Assembly: GCF_003966695.1 (NCBI RefSeq)
Contig: NZ_AP018827.1
Span: forward strand, 186,001 to 250,000
Direction: 5' to 3'
Length of the DNA: 64,000 nt
DNA from: Asticcacaulis excentricus
Lineage (GTDB): Bacteria > Pseudomonadota > Alphaproteobacteria > Caulobacterales > Caulobacteraceae
The position numbers were made by a program, and so were the translations under genes. Below are positions 1 through 8,518 of the stretch, in pieces; position 1 is the stretch's first letter; each line of letters starts with the position of its first letter. The notes beneath the pieces are model-generated. The model was not told the DNA's origin and searched no databases. It saw only the letters and a program-made list of their open reading frames with translations.

Positions 1-1
1 A

Positions 2-625
2 TACAACTATTTGCTGAATCCAAAGAGTAGTGGTTATCGTGGAATTCACGACGTTTACAGTTATTCGGCTGGTTCCGAAACAGGTGGAGCTTGGAACGGT
101 CTTCTGATTGAACTTCAGTATAGAACCCTGATTCAGCACGCCTGGGCGACTGCTGTAGAGCTATCAGATGTTTTGACTCATAATCGAACCAAGTTTAGCC
201 AAGGGCATCCTGACAACACTAGATTTTTTCAAATATGTAGCGAGTTACTTGCTAGGAAATGGGAGGGTGCATTTTCATGCTTGCCCGATCAACCATATGA
301 AACTTTAATAGAAGAATGGCACGAAATTGAACAGCGCGCCCACCTTTTCCACCAGCTTAAATCGGTGGGTAGAGATGAGGGTGGTCAAGGTCTACATGGT
401 TTGGTTCTCCTCATTATGAGAGAGGATATGACAGTCCAGCAGATACCTCAAAAATCGTACCGTTCAGCACTTCAAACATTGCTTAAAATAGAAGCTGAAA
501 ATCCAGAGCTCGACGTGGTGCTTGTGGGTGGAGCTGAGGACACAATTAGACAAACATTTCGCAATTATTTTAAGAACGCTACTGAATTTGTAAGTTTAGT
601 GGAGGGCGCATTAGCTCAAGAATAA
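2..625 (+). CDS. RelA/SpoT-domain protein, 5' end outside window
   Basis: This is the C-terminal part of a protein with a (p)ppGpp-synthetase-type RelA/SpoT nucleotidyltransferase fold. The reading frame is open to the window edge, so the TTG at 11 is not a real start. Motifs seen are SGYRGIHDVY, which matches the nucleotide-binding loop, and IELQYRTLIQHAWATAVE, which matches the 'E-Q-RT-QHAWA' strand of the family. No TGS or ACT domain follows. The roughly 140 residues after the catalytic motifs are unassigned and mostly helical. The gene is clearly AT-rich against its neighbours, which suggests transfer. Small standalone alarmone synthetases of this type can be housekeeping enzymes or toxin/defence effectors; which one applies cannot be told without the missing 5' part and upstream genes. 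Confidence 0.8.
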   Translation, partial: YNYLLNPKSSGYRGIHDVYSYSAGSETGGAWNGLLIELQYRTLIQHAWATAVELSDVLTHNRTKFSQGHPDNTRFFQICSELLARKWEGAFSCLPDQPYETLIEEWHEIEQRAHLFHQLKSVGRDEGGQGLHGLVLLIMREDMTVQQIPQKSYRSALQTLLKIEAENPELDVVLVGGAEDTIRQTFRNYFKNATEFVSLVEGALAQE

Positions 626-630
626 CGAGT

Positions 631-660
631 AAAAAAAGCCCGGCAGAACCGGGCTTTTTC
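631..660. terminator. Bidirectional intrinsic terminator
   Basis: A GC-rich stem (AGCCCGG / CCGGGCT) with a short loop has seven A on one side and five T on the other. It lies between the convergent RelA/SpoT gene (ends 625) and M23 peptidase gene (ends 666) and can serve both. Confidence 0.85.
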
Positions 661-665
661 GTCTG

Positions 666-2123
666 TTACTGGCTGCCGCGGCTGGTGGACAGGGCCGGTC
701 GCAGCGGGATGTTCTTGCGCTCCGTCTTGGCGACCAGCTTGTTGGCGGCGCCGGAGTCTTCGTACTTGTACGGCGTGGTCTTCATGGCCAGCGCCTGAGA
801 CGGCAGATTGTCCTGCGTGCGCTTGAGATCGGCCATGGCGATCATGGTATCCAGCTCGTGCTTGCGCGCCTTGAAGGCCACGAGGTCCTGACCGGCCAGA
901 ATGGTGCCCTGCGGCACCTTGGCATCCTTTGGATTGATCGGGCGGTTTTTGTACCACACTTCGAAGTGCAGGTGCGGGCCGGTCGAATTGCCGGTCGAGC
1001 CGACATAGCCGATCAGTTCGCCCTGCTTGACGCGCTGACCGGGGCGGACCTTGATCTGCGACATGTGGGCATAGCCGGTCGCCCAGTCGCTATTGTGCGA
1101 CACGCGCACCCAGCGGCCATAGCCGCCCCACCATTTGGCATCGGCCACGACGCCGTCACCGGCGGCATAGATGGGGGTGCCCGTACCGGCGGCAAAGTCG
1201 ATGCCGGTGTGCATCTTCATAAAGCCCTGAATCGGGTGGCGACGCATACCGAAACCGGACGAGGTGCGGGCCGCCGCGACCGGCGTCGCCAGAAGGAAGC
1301 CTTTGATATTCTTACCCGTATCGTCAAAGAATTGCGACTCTTTATCGCCCTGACGCTTATAGGAATAGAAGCGTGTGATGTGGCCCTTGGCGCTGATTTC
1401 GGCGTACAGCAGATTGCCGGATTCCACGACGCGGCCGCTTTCGGTGACCTTGCGGTCAAAGACCAGCTTGAAGGTGTCGCCCGGCTGGATGTCGCGTTCA
1501 AAGTCGATCTTGTGCGCGAACAGCTTGAGCACCTGACCGGTGACGTTCGGCGTGGCGCCCAGCGCCGTGGCCGAGGTGATCAGCGAACCGTCGATGGTGC
1601 CAATGGCGACGCGGCGCTCATCGCGCACCGATTCTTCGAGCGCACGCAGGCGCATCGAACCGTCGTGGCTGGTGGTCAGGGTCAGTTGCTTGGCCGGGCC
1701 GGTGCGCACGGTCAGGCCCAGAAGCTGCGCCGGGGAGCGGCCGTTTTCGGGGCGGGCAATGGCGGCCTGAAGGCTTAAGCCCTTGCCGACATTGACCACA
1801 TCAAAGGCCTGCGACAAAAGGGATACGGCGGCATTGGCCTCGGTCGAAGAGACGCCCGAACGGGTCAGGGCCTGAGTGAGGGTTTCGCCGGCGCGCACCA
1901 TGATCTGCACATTGACCGGCTGAGTGAAGCCTGGACGCGCGGCGGCTTCGGCCAGAGCGCGGGTTTCCAGCGCCAGGGTCGCACTGGGGTCAAGGGTCGG
2001 CAGCGTGCTCGGCAGCGGTTGATAAACGCGCCAGACCAGGGTGGCCACCGTCAGGGCGGTCGCAGAAACCAGCACCATCGGGGTCAGACGCACAGGTTGG
2101 CGGCGAGGGTCGAGTTGAGCCAT
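666..2123 (-). CDS. M23 family peptidoglycan metallopeptidase
   Basis: A 485-residue envelope protein with one N-terminal membrane segment (about residues 16-33), a periplasmic OapA/LysM-like middle part, and an M23 (LytM) domain at about 285-400. The zinc ligands are present: H305 and D309 in HTGID, and HLHFE with H384 and H386. The enzyme is therefore predicted to be an active endopeptidase cutting peptide cross-links in peptidoglycan, unlike the degenerate LytM division activators. A Lys-rich tail of about 80 residues follows. The start is ATG at 2123; no strong Shine-Dalgarno (SD) is seen. It is a single gene, convergent with the RelA/SpoT gene. Caulobacterales carry several M23 paralogues, and I cannot assign which one this is. 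Confidence 0.9.
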   Translation of the reverse strand: MAQLDPRRQPVRLTPMVLVSATALTVATLVWRVYQPLPSTLPTLDPSATLALETRALAEAAARPGFTQPVNVQIMVRAGETLTQALTRSGVSSTEANAAVSLLSQAFDVVNVGKGLSLQAAIARPENGRSPAQLLGLTVRTGPAKQLTLTTSHDGSMRLRALEESVRDERRVAIGTIDGSLITSATALGATPNVTGQVLKLFAHKIDFERDIQPGDTFKLVFDRKVTESGRVVESGNLLYAEISAKGHITRFYSYKRQGDKESQFFDDTGKNIKGFLLATPVAAARTSSGFGMRRHPIQGFMKMHTGIDFAAGTGTPIYAAGDGVVADAKWWGGYGRWVRVSHNSDWATGYAHMSQIKVRPGQRVKQGELIGYVGSTGNSTGPHLHFEVWYKNRPINPKDAKVPQGTILAGQDLVAFKARKHELDTMIAMADLKRTQDNLPSQALAMKTTPYKYEDSGAANKLVAKTERKNIPLRPALSTSRGSQ

Positions 2124-2688
2124 TACGATCCAAAAACGGTATACGAGGTTTACACAACGCGGGCTCTACTCAAAACGGAGCCGTTTTCTCCGCCGCCCAG
2201 TTAGCCTGTATCTCCCTGTTTCAGGGAATATGCGACCCGACGAGATGCCGCAGACGCGAATTTGAAAGTGTTAACGCCCCTGCATACGCCGAAATGGGGC
2301 GAAAATGAGGCGGCAGCCGCCTCACATATCGCCGTTTTCCGGTCGAAGGGACACAAAAGGGTCTGTCCCAATTAGGGGGCGAAGGTTAATATCCGGCTTA
2401 AACCGGCCCTTTCAGGGCGCATTTATGGGTTTTTTGCGACACGCGACGCCCAGAGACGGAGTGAGGCCCAAAGCCTATCACTTTGCGTAACGCGCGACTA
2501 AAAAACGCACCGGGTGGCCGATAAAGGGGCCGTAATGTTCCGGATACGGTAAGAAAAAGAATCGGTTATGCGCCGTTTTTTTAAGAGTTGCGTGCCATAA
2601 TGCTGCCCTGAACCTTTTGTCCAACCGTTTGATCCCGTGAGAGCTTGATCCGTTGCGCACCCACATTCTGACCGATGCGCCTGAGGAT
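2124..2688. other. Long intergenic region, no gene seen
   Basis: About 565 bases separate the divergent M23 and ydbH-like genes. Short frames here (2305-2490, the 5' part of 2478-2852 on the minus strand) lack family motifs and good SD sites. It should hold two divergent promoters, but no convincing -35/-10 pair or operator was recognised. Confidence 0.5.
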
Positions 2689-2693
2689 GGAGG
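2689..2693 (+). promoter_or_regulatory. Shine-Dalgarno deciding the ydbH-like start
   Basis: GGAGG lies 7 nt before the TTG at 2701. The upstream in-frame TTG at 2653 has only weak complementarity, so 2701 is the preferred start. Confidence 0.6.
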
Positions 2694-2700
2694 TGAGCTG

Positions 2701-5700
2701 TTGTTTCCTGTGCGGCTGCCGCCCCAGTCGAGTTTTACCCGTGCGGTCAGCAACGGAAACGACGCCCCTGCGCCGCGCCCGAAAGGCGGTGGTGGGGGGG
2801 GGCAAAGGGGTGGCACCGCCTCTGGCGGACCGGGTGGTCCGGGTAAACGCAAGCGCTATCTGAAGGCGGGCGGCTGGCTGCTGCTGACCCTGTGGGGCGC
2901 GGCGGCGGTGGGCGTCATCGCCTATGCGGCGCGTAAGGACATTGCCCGCGAAGTGGCGCAGGGCTGGTTGCGTTCCAACGATGTACCGTCTGAGCTGCGC
3001 ATCGACAGCTTAAGTCTGGACCATATGTCCGGCCGCATCGTGCTGGGTGAGACCGGGCGGCCCGACCTGAAGATCGAACGTTTTGACGTTGATTATGAGC
3101 TGAACCTGTGGCGGTTGGGCCAGCCGCTGACGCGCGTCAAACGCATTCATCTGGTCAAGCCGGAGCTGAGCTTTTCCTATGATAAGAAGGGGCTGGGCTT
3201 CGGGCGTCTGGACCGCCTGCTGAAAGGCGGCGGCGGGGGCGGCGGTCCTTTGCCGGAAGAGATTCTGGTCGAAGAGGCGCGCATTCGTGTGCGAACCGAT
3301 TATGGCACAGTCGCGGCCACCGGCGGGCTCAGCCTGAAAGACGGTCGCCTGCGGGCGCTGAACGCCACCCTGATCCCCGGCGCCCTCAACGGCTCCCAAT
3401 TACAGGGGCAGCTTTCCGACGGCCATATCCGCATTCAGGCGGAACCGGATGCCGATGCCGGTGAGGCCCTGCGCATCGACGCCAACCTGTCTGCGGCGGA
3501 GTTGCTGTTCCCGGCGGCGCGCGCGCCCGATGCCGAACTGGGTGATCCCCTGCCGCGCCTGAGCGGGGTGCACGCCGACCTTGATCTGCGCCTGCCCTAT
3601 CGCCGCCTGTCGGACGCCGCGTCGCGCAAATCGCCCCTGTCGGCCTTTGACGGCATGATCAGCGGTATGCTGGCCGTGCGCGCCGAGGCTATTGAGGGCG
3701 CGGCTTCGCTTCAGGGTCTCGACAGCACCATAGGCCTCAATGGCCGGGTGGATTTTGAAAATACGCGCGTGGCCTTTTCGGGTACGTCGCAGGTGATGGC
3801 GACGCTGGACGGTGTCACCAGCGGCACGATGCAGGGCCGCGCCGTGCGGGTGATGGCGCAGGATATGACGCTGCGTAGCGATCTGGCGCTCGATGCGGCC
3901 TCGGCCCTGACGCTGGACGGCCCCTTGAGCGTCAAGGCCGGGGCTTTTACGCAGGACGCCCTGTCGCTCAACGACGCGGCGCTGGACCTCTCCGGGTTTT
4001 CTCTGGCGCACGGCTCCGAAGGCACAGACCTCAGTTTTGAAGGCCGCGCCGTGGCCGCCCGCGCCGCGCAGGGCGATCTGAGCCTCGCTGGTGTGACCGC
4101 GCGGCTGGAGGGCACCGGGCGCTTAGGGCCAGACGCTTATGAGATCGCCCTGACCACCGATGTGAACGGCCGTCAGGGCAGCTATCGCGGCATGGGCGCG
4201 CTGGCCGCCGACCGCGCCAGGGCTCTGGCCGAGGGGCGTGTGGCCTTTGACGCCGCCAATGCCCGCCTGCCGGACGGCATACCGCCGGTGCCCGCGCCGC
4301 CGCCGGGCCCGGACCTGATGGTGTCTCTGCTGCGCGCCGCCGACCGTTTCAGTCTGTCGGCTGACACTGTGCGCGTGTCGCTGAGCGGGCAGGGTAACCG
4401 CCACCGCTTCGCCGTGCGTCCGGGCAAGCCGGTGCTGATCCGTCCGCTCGATGGCGGCGAGATACGTCTGACGACCGAAGGCACGTCCGCCCTGATCGCC
4501 AGCGATGCGCGCAGCGTCTTTACGGTGGTGACCAGCGGCGAAACCCTGCCCGTGCTCAAGGCGCGGGTGTCGGACTTTGGTTTCGGAGCGCAGGGCGCGC
4601 TGGATGGCCGCCTGAGCCTTGAGGCCGGTTTCAACTTCGCGCCCGTCTATGGGGCGCAGGCCAAGGCCAATGGCCGCTTCGTCTATAGCGCGGCGGGCCT
4701 GTTGCAGGTGCGCCTTGATGACTGCGTGCCCGTTACCGCTGACCGCGCCGATATTGGCGGCCGCCTGACCGCGGTGACCACCCGGCTGTGCCCGACCACG
4801 GCCCCCATCCTGACCCTGAACAACGGGCAGTGGCGTAGCGAAGGCCGTTTCGACAGCCTGACCGCTGCCGCGCCCGACTATCAGGTGGCACTGGCGGGCG
4901 GCGAGGGGGCCTTTACCGCCAGCAGCTTCGCGGATGCCGAGGGGCTGGGCTTTACGGTGGGCCTGAAAACCCTGAAGGCCACCGACGCGCTCGACGCGCC
5001 GCGCTTTCATCCGGTGTTGATCGCCGGAGACATAGCGCAGGGCCGCAAGACGCTGGACGGCAAGCTGGCGGTGATGTCTGCCGATGCGGCGGTGCAGGCG
5101 CGCGCTGGTGGACCTCTGGCCGAGATCAGACTGACCTCGGGCGTGGCCAGCGGCCGGGGCCGCGCGGATCTGACCGCGACGAACCTGACCTTTGCGCCGC
5201 AAAAGCTGCAACCGCTCGACCTGACGCCGATGGTGGCGGGGGTGGTGCAGCGCGACACGACAGGCCGCGTCGATTTCAAGGGGTTTGTAGGCTGGTCGCC
5301 GGATGGTTCGACCTCAGGCGGCGTGCTGACGCTCAATGAGATGGGCTTTACCGGCCCGGCGGGTCTGGTCGAGGGCCTGAACGGGCGCATTGACTTTACC
5401 TCTCTGGCCCCGCTGCAATCGGCGCCGGGTCAGACCCTGACGATCCGCAACGTCACCAGCGTTGTGCCGCTGAAAGACGTGCGGGCGGTGGTGCAGTTTG
5501 CGGGGGAGTATCTGAAGCTCGAAAGCGCGCGCGTCACCAGCGACGGCGGCGATTTCGCCCTGGCCCCGATGGACGTGCCGTTTGATACGACCAAGCCGCT
5601 CAAGGGCGAACTGAGCTTTGACAAGGTCGATTTCGGCAAGGTGGTGGCCTCAAGCCCGTTCGCCAAGGACGCTGAATTTACTGGCTTCGTGTCGGGCAAG

Positions 5701-6201
5701 CTGCCGTTTGAACTGAATGGCGGTAAGCTCAGTGTGCGTAAGGGCTATCTGCTGGGCGAAGGGCCGGGCCGCGTCTCGATCCGCCGCAACGCGGTGACTG
5801 CGGTGGCGGCGGAGGGCGCTTCGGTCAGCCATGCCGATAAGGCCGCTGTCCCGGTGGCTCCGACGCCCGATCCGGCCCCCAATATCGTCGAAGGTCTTGC
5901 CTATCAGGCGATGGAGCATCTGGCCTATGAGGAATTGTCAGCGGCGGTAAACACCGACGACAAGGGGCAACTGAACTTCAACTTCCGCATCGTCGGGCGC
6001 TATGATCCGCCGCAGCGCCGGGAGGCGAAGATCGGCCTGATTGACTATCTGCGCGGCACCTGGACGCAAAAGCCCATCGACCTGCCGTCCGATACCAAGG
6101 TCAATCTCAATCTGGATGTGAATTACAATCTCGACGAGTTCCTTAAGGATTATTTTGAGGTGCAAAAGCGGGGTGGCTTCGACTGGTCGAAGCTCAAATA
6201 G
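2701..6201 (+). CDS. ydbH: YdbH family intermembrane phospholipid transport protein (AsmA/TamB-like)
   Basis: A large (about 1166 residues) inner-membrane-anchored periplasmic protein. A Gly-rich cytosolic N terminus of about 55 residues is followed by one membrane segment (GGWLLLTLWGAAAVGVIAYAA), then a long repetitive beta-rich region typical of the AsmA clan, and a conserved C-terminal YdbH/DUF block (about 850-1166). In E. coli YdbH acts redundantly with TamB and YhdP in moving phospholipids to the outer membrane and binds the outer-membrane lipoprotein YnbE. The same three-gene order (YdbH, YnbE, YdbL) follows here, which strongly supports the call. Low-complexity glycine runs occur in the N terminus and near residue 180. 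The start TTG 2701 was chosen from the GGAGG site; TTG 2653 would add 16 residues. Confidence 0.85.
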   Translation: MFPVRLPPQSSFTRAVSNGNDAPAPRPKGGGGGGQRGGTASGGPGGPGKRKRYLKAGGWLLLTLWGAAAVGVIAYAARKDIAREVAQGWLRSNDVPSELRIDSLSLDHMSGRIVLGETGRPDLKIERFDVDYELNLWRLGQPLTRVKRIHLVKPELSFSYDKKGLGFGRLDRLLKGGGGGGGPLPEEILVEEARIRVRTDYGTVAATGGLSLKDGRLRALNATLIPGALNGSQLQGQLSDGHIRIQAEPDADAGEALRIDANLSAAELLFPAARAPDAELGDPLPRLSGVHADLDLRLPYRRLSDAASRKSPLSAFDGMISGMLAVRAEAIEGAASLQGLDSTIGLNGRVDFENTRVAFSGTSQVMATLDGVTSGTMQGRAVRVMAQDMTLRSDLALDAASALTLDGPLSVKAGAFTQDALSLNDAALDLSGFSLAHGSEGTDLSFEGRAVAARAAQGDLSLAGVTARLEGTGRLGPDAYEIALTTDVNGRQGSYRGMGALAADRARALAEGRVAFDAANARLPDGIPPVPAPPPGPDLMVSLLRAADRFSLSADTVRVSLSGQGNRHRFAVRPGKPVLIRPLDGGEIRLTTEGTSALIASDARSVFTVVTSGETLPVLKARVSDFGFGAQGALDGRLSLEAGFNFAPVYGAQAKANGRFVYSAAGLLQVRLDDCVPVTADRADIGGRLTAVTTRLCPTTAPILTLNNGQWRSEGRFDSLTAAAPDYQVALAGGEGAFTASSFADAEGLGFTVGLKTLKATDALDAPRFHPVLIAGDIAQGRKTLDGKLAVMSADAAVQARAGGPLAEIRLTSGVASGRGRADLTATNLTFAPQKLQPLDLTPMVAGVVQRDTTGRVDFKGFVGWSPDGSTSGGVLTLNEMGFTGPAGLVEGLNGRIDFTSLAPLQSAPGQTLTIRNVTSVVPLKDVRAVVQFAGEYLKLESARVTSDGGDFALAPMDVPFDTTKPLKGELSFDKVDFGKVVASSPFAKDAEFTGFVSGKLPFELNGGKLSVRKGYLLGEGPGRVSIRRNAVTAVAAEGASVSHADKAAVPVAPTPDPAPNIVEGLAYQAMEHLAYEELSAAVNTDDKGQLNFNFRIVGRYDPPQRREAKIGLIDYLRGTWTQKPIDLPSDTKVNLNLDVNYNLDEFLKDYFEVQKRGGFDWSKLK

Positions 6202-6308
6202 ACACAATTCTGAGCCATATCCGGTGCCAAGAATGTCTCTGTCATTCAGGCCCGGTTCAGCTTATAGCTGATATCCAGACGTCATGATCTCTTGCTGTGG
6301 AGCCCTTC

Positions 6309-6506
6309 ATGTTGAAATCCCCTGTCGCCCGCGCGGGCGTGGCCGTCCTGTGTCTGGCGGGTGTGGCGCTCACCGCCGCCTGCACGCCGACGGTGCGCCT
6401 CAAGGTCGATCCCATCACCATCTACGCCAAGCTCGACCACAATGTGCGTATCTCGCTGGATGAGGATGTGAAGTCCCTCGTCAAACAAAATCCGGATCTG
6501 TTCTGA
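6309..6506 (+). CDS. ynbE: YnbE family outer-membrane lipoprotein
   Basis: A 65-residue lipoprotein. The signal peptide ends in a lipobox (LTAAC), giving an acylated Cys at about residue 24, followed by a short mature part with the family's KLDHNVRI-like strand. In E. coli YnbE stacks by beta-strand addition onto the C terminus of YdbH to complete a periplasmic bridge. ATG 6309 is preferred over GTG 6297 because GGAG lies 6 nt upstream. It is 107 bp after ydbH and 11 bp before ydbL, so the three are probably co-transcribed. Confidence 0.85.
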   Translation: MLKSPVARAGVAVLCLAGVALTAACTPTVRLKVDPITIYAKLDHNVRISLDEDVKSLVKQNPDLF

Positions 6507-6517
6507 GGAATTTGGCT

Positions 6518-6895
6518 ATGAAAAAGACCCTGTTTTCGATCCTCAGCGCCGTCGTCGTGTCGTCGGCCGTGCTGACCGCCGGTATCGCTCTTAACGCCCC
6601 GGCCTACGCCCAGTCGGCCGCCAAGGCGACCGTCGATGCCGCCAAGGCCGCCGGTACGGTGGGCGAGCAATCCGACGGTTATCTGGGCCTCGTCAAGGAC
6701 TCAGCCGACGCCGCCACTAAGGCCGCCGTCGATGAGATCAATGCCGGCCGCGCCCGCGTCTATGCCGAAGCCGCCGCCAAGAACGGCGTCTCTCCGGCTG
6801 CTGCCGGGGCCTCGGCCTACAACAATGTGATCTTCCCTAAGGTCAAGGCCGGGGAATATTACAAGGACGATTCCGGCAACTGGAAGCGCAAGTAA
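6518..6895 (+). CDS. ydbL: YdbL family periplasmic protein (DUF1318)
   Basis: A 125-residue secreted protein: signal peptide with cleavage near AYA-QS, an Ala-rich helical region, then the DUF1318 C terminus ending in YKDDSGNWKRK. In E. coli YdbL works as a periplasmic chaperone-like partner that limits YnbE self-assembly. ATG 6518 has GAGGA 8 nt upstream, overlapping the ynbE stop codon, consistent with an operon. An intrinsic hairpin terminator follows at 6919. Confidence 0.85.
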   Translation: MKKTLFSILSAVVVSSAVLTAGIALNAPAYAQSAAKATVDAAKAAGTVGEQSDGYLGLVKDSADAATKAAVDEINAGRARVYAEAAAKNGVSPAAAGASAYNNVIFPKVKAGEYYKDDSGNWKRK

Positions 6896-6918
6896 GCCTT
6901 CTGATTTCACGGCTTCTT

Positions 6919-6955
6919 AAAGGCCCTGTGGCAGTGTGTGCCGCAGGGCCTTCTT
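6919..6955 (+). terminator. Intrinsic terminator of the ydbH operon
   Basis: A stem AAGGCCCTG-GGCA / TGCC-CAGGGCCTT is followed by a short T-rich tail. It sits 24 bp after the ydbL stop. Confidence 0.75.
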
Positions 6956-7043
6956 CGTGCGTGAGTGGCATATGACGTGCAGGGCTTCGTCAAAATTCGC
7001 CTGACTGGTTTATTTCAGGACACCCCGCACAGGAACCCGCCCC

Positions 7044-8162
7044 ATGACGACCCCCATTCGCGCCGCCGTTTCCCAGGCCACAGCCGACAATATCCGGCCG
7101 CTGACCTCGCTGCGTTTCTTTGCAGCGGTATGGGTGATCCTCTACAGCTACTGGTCGGCGCTCGAAGGGGCCATCTCCATCGGCATCATTGAAAAGGGCT
7201 ATCTGGGGGTTGATCTGTTCTTCATCCTGTCGGGTTTCATTCTGAGCCACGTCTATATGACGTCGCTGGGGGAAGGGCGGTTCCGTTACGGGTCTTTCAT
7301 CGTCAACCGGCTGGCGCGCGTCTATCCGCTGCATCTGGCGACTCTGTGTTTTGCTATCCTGCTGTGGGGGGCCGCGACGCTGAAAGGCATGAGCGTTGAC
7401 AAGAATCTGGTCAACTGGCCGTCCCTGCCGGCGCATCTGTTCCTCGTTCAGGCCTGGGGTCTGGCGCCGGAAGCGTCTTTCAACCACCCTTCGTGGTCGA
7501 TTTCAGCGGAATGGTTCGCCTATCTGCTGTTCCCGATCTTCGGCACGGTGGCGTGGTCGATGCGCGCCCGTCCGTGGCTGGCCGTCGGTCTGTCGGTCAC
7601 CTTCCTCGTCAGCCTGTATATGATTTTCGAAGTCTTTATGGGCTTCAAGCTGACCTCGGCCACCGTCTTCTGGGGGGCGCTGCGTATCGTGCCGACCTTC
7701 ATGCTGGGCTGCGCGCTTTATCTGGTGTGGCGGTCGGGCAAGCTGACACCGCAGGTGGCGTTGATGGGGGCGGCGGCCTCCAGCCTGATCGTTATTGCCG
7801 CGGCCTCGTGGCTGAAGATCGACGCCCTAATCGTGCCGATGCTGGGCCTGATGCTGTTGTGCGTGTCGCGCTTTGGCAATGGCGGCGTGATGGGCAACCG
7901 CGTGCTGGTCTATCTCGGCGAAGTGTCGTTCGCCATGTACATGGTCTATGTGCCGTGGAAGTGGGTCTATCTCAATGTGATGGGCATGGTGCTGGGTACC
8001 GGCGACGCGCCTTTGCCGCTGCTGTGGTGGGCAGTGGGCCTGATCGCCATCATCCCCGTCGCCATGCTGGGCCATCACATTGTCGAACTGCCGATGCGCA
8101 ATGTCGTGCGCCATCTGGGTGACCGGCTGCGCTACCGACTCGCTTACCGCCTGGCGCGTTAG
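7044..8162 (+). CDS. Acyltransferase family 3 membrane protein (OafA/YrhL type)
   Basis: A 372-residue polytopic membrane protein with about ten hydrophobic segments. Family signatures are NIRPLTSLRFFAAVWV at the N terminus, YLGVDLFFILSGFILS, the RLARVYPLH loop and SISAEWFAYLLFP. These proteins O-acylate (usually acetylate) surface sugars, glucans or antibiotics; the substrate cannot be read from the sequence. The usual first-helix catalytic His is not obvious: the spot reads WVILYSYWS where many members have H. It is monocistronic, between terminators at 6919 and 8211. Confidence 0.88.
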   Translation: MTTPIRAAVSQATADNIRPLTSLRFFAAVWVILYSYWSALEGAISIGIIEKGYLGVDLFFILSGFILSHVYMTSLGEGRFRYGSFIVNRLARVYPLHLATLCFAILLWGAATLKGMSVDKNLVNWPSLPAHLFLVQAWGLAPEASFNHPSWSISAEWFAYLLFPIFGTVAWSMRARPWLAVGLSVTFLVSLYMIFEVFMGFKLTSATVFWGALRIVPTFMLGCALYLVWRSGKLTPQVALMGAAASSLIVIAAASWLKIDALIVPMLGLMLLCVSRFGNGGVMGNRVLVYLGEVSFAMYMVYVPWKWVYLNVMGMVLGTGDAPLPLLWWAVGLIAIIPVAMLGHHIVELPMRNVVRHLGDRLRYRLAYRLAR

Positions 8163-8210
8163 ATCAGTTTGCCCCACTCTCATCCGTAAGCGGACGAAAC
8201 CCCATAATTC

Positions 8211-8255
8211 GAGCGTCTTTTCCCGCGTGCGGCGAAAAGACGCTCGTTTTTTTTT
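8211..8255 (+). terminator. Strong intrinsic terminator
   Basis: An 11-bp stem GAGCGTCTTTT / AAAAGACGCTC around a GC-rich loop is followed by G and then nine T. It ends the acyltransferase transcript. Confidence 0.92.
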
Positions 8256-8277
8256 CGCCCGCGCCCTGAATTTATAG

Positions 8278-8293
8278 TTAACTGATGTTTAAC
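8278..8293. promoter_or_regulatory. Candidate CtrA binding site
   Basis: TTAA-N7-TTAAC matches the full CtrA consensus of Caulobacterales, and the preceding G makes it symmetric (GTTAA-N7-TTAAC). It lies 225 bp before the CHAP gene in a 356-bp intergenic region that holds nothing else recognisable besides the terminator at 8211. Confidence 0.55.
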
Positions 8294-8518
8294 AACTTTT
8301 TTGCAACATCCTCAGGCACGGCCCGTCCGGATGTGGGAAATTTACCACGATTTGGAAAATAAAGGCTTTGTAAATGCCGCTGAGTTATGTATCAAACCTC
8401 TACAAGTAAATGTTGCGGGCGTTTTAGCTGATCTTTTTCACCCGCAGCCACCCCCTGTAAGACCCCTAAGAGGACCGCCGCAAAGGCCCCTCGATCAGGC
8501 CCCAAATGGAGTGCTCGT

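Noticed and set aside
2305-2490. Small frame in the gap before the ydbH-like gene
   Set aside because: No SD or family resemblance; Arg/Pro-rich composition typical of non-coding GC-rich DNA.
4123-5211. Open frame of 362 codons antisense to the ydbH-like gene
   Set aside because: Shadow frame without motifs; the sense gene is well supported.
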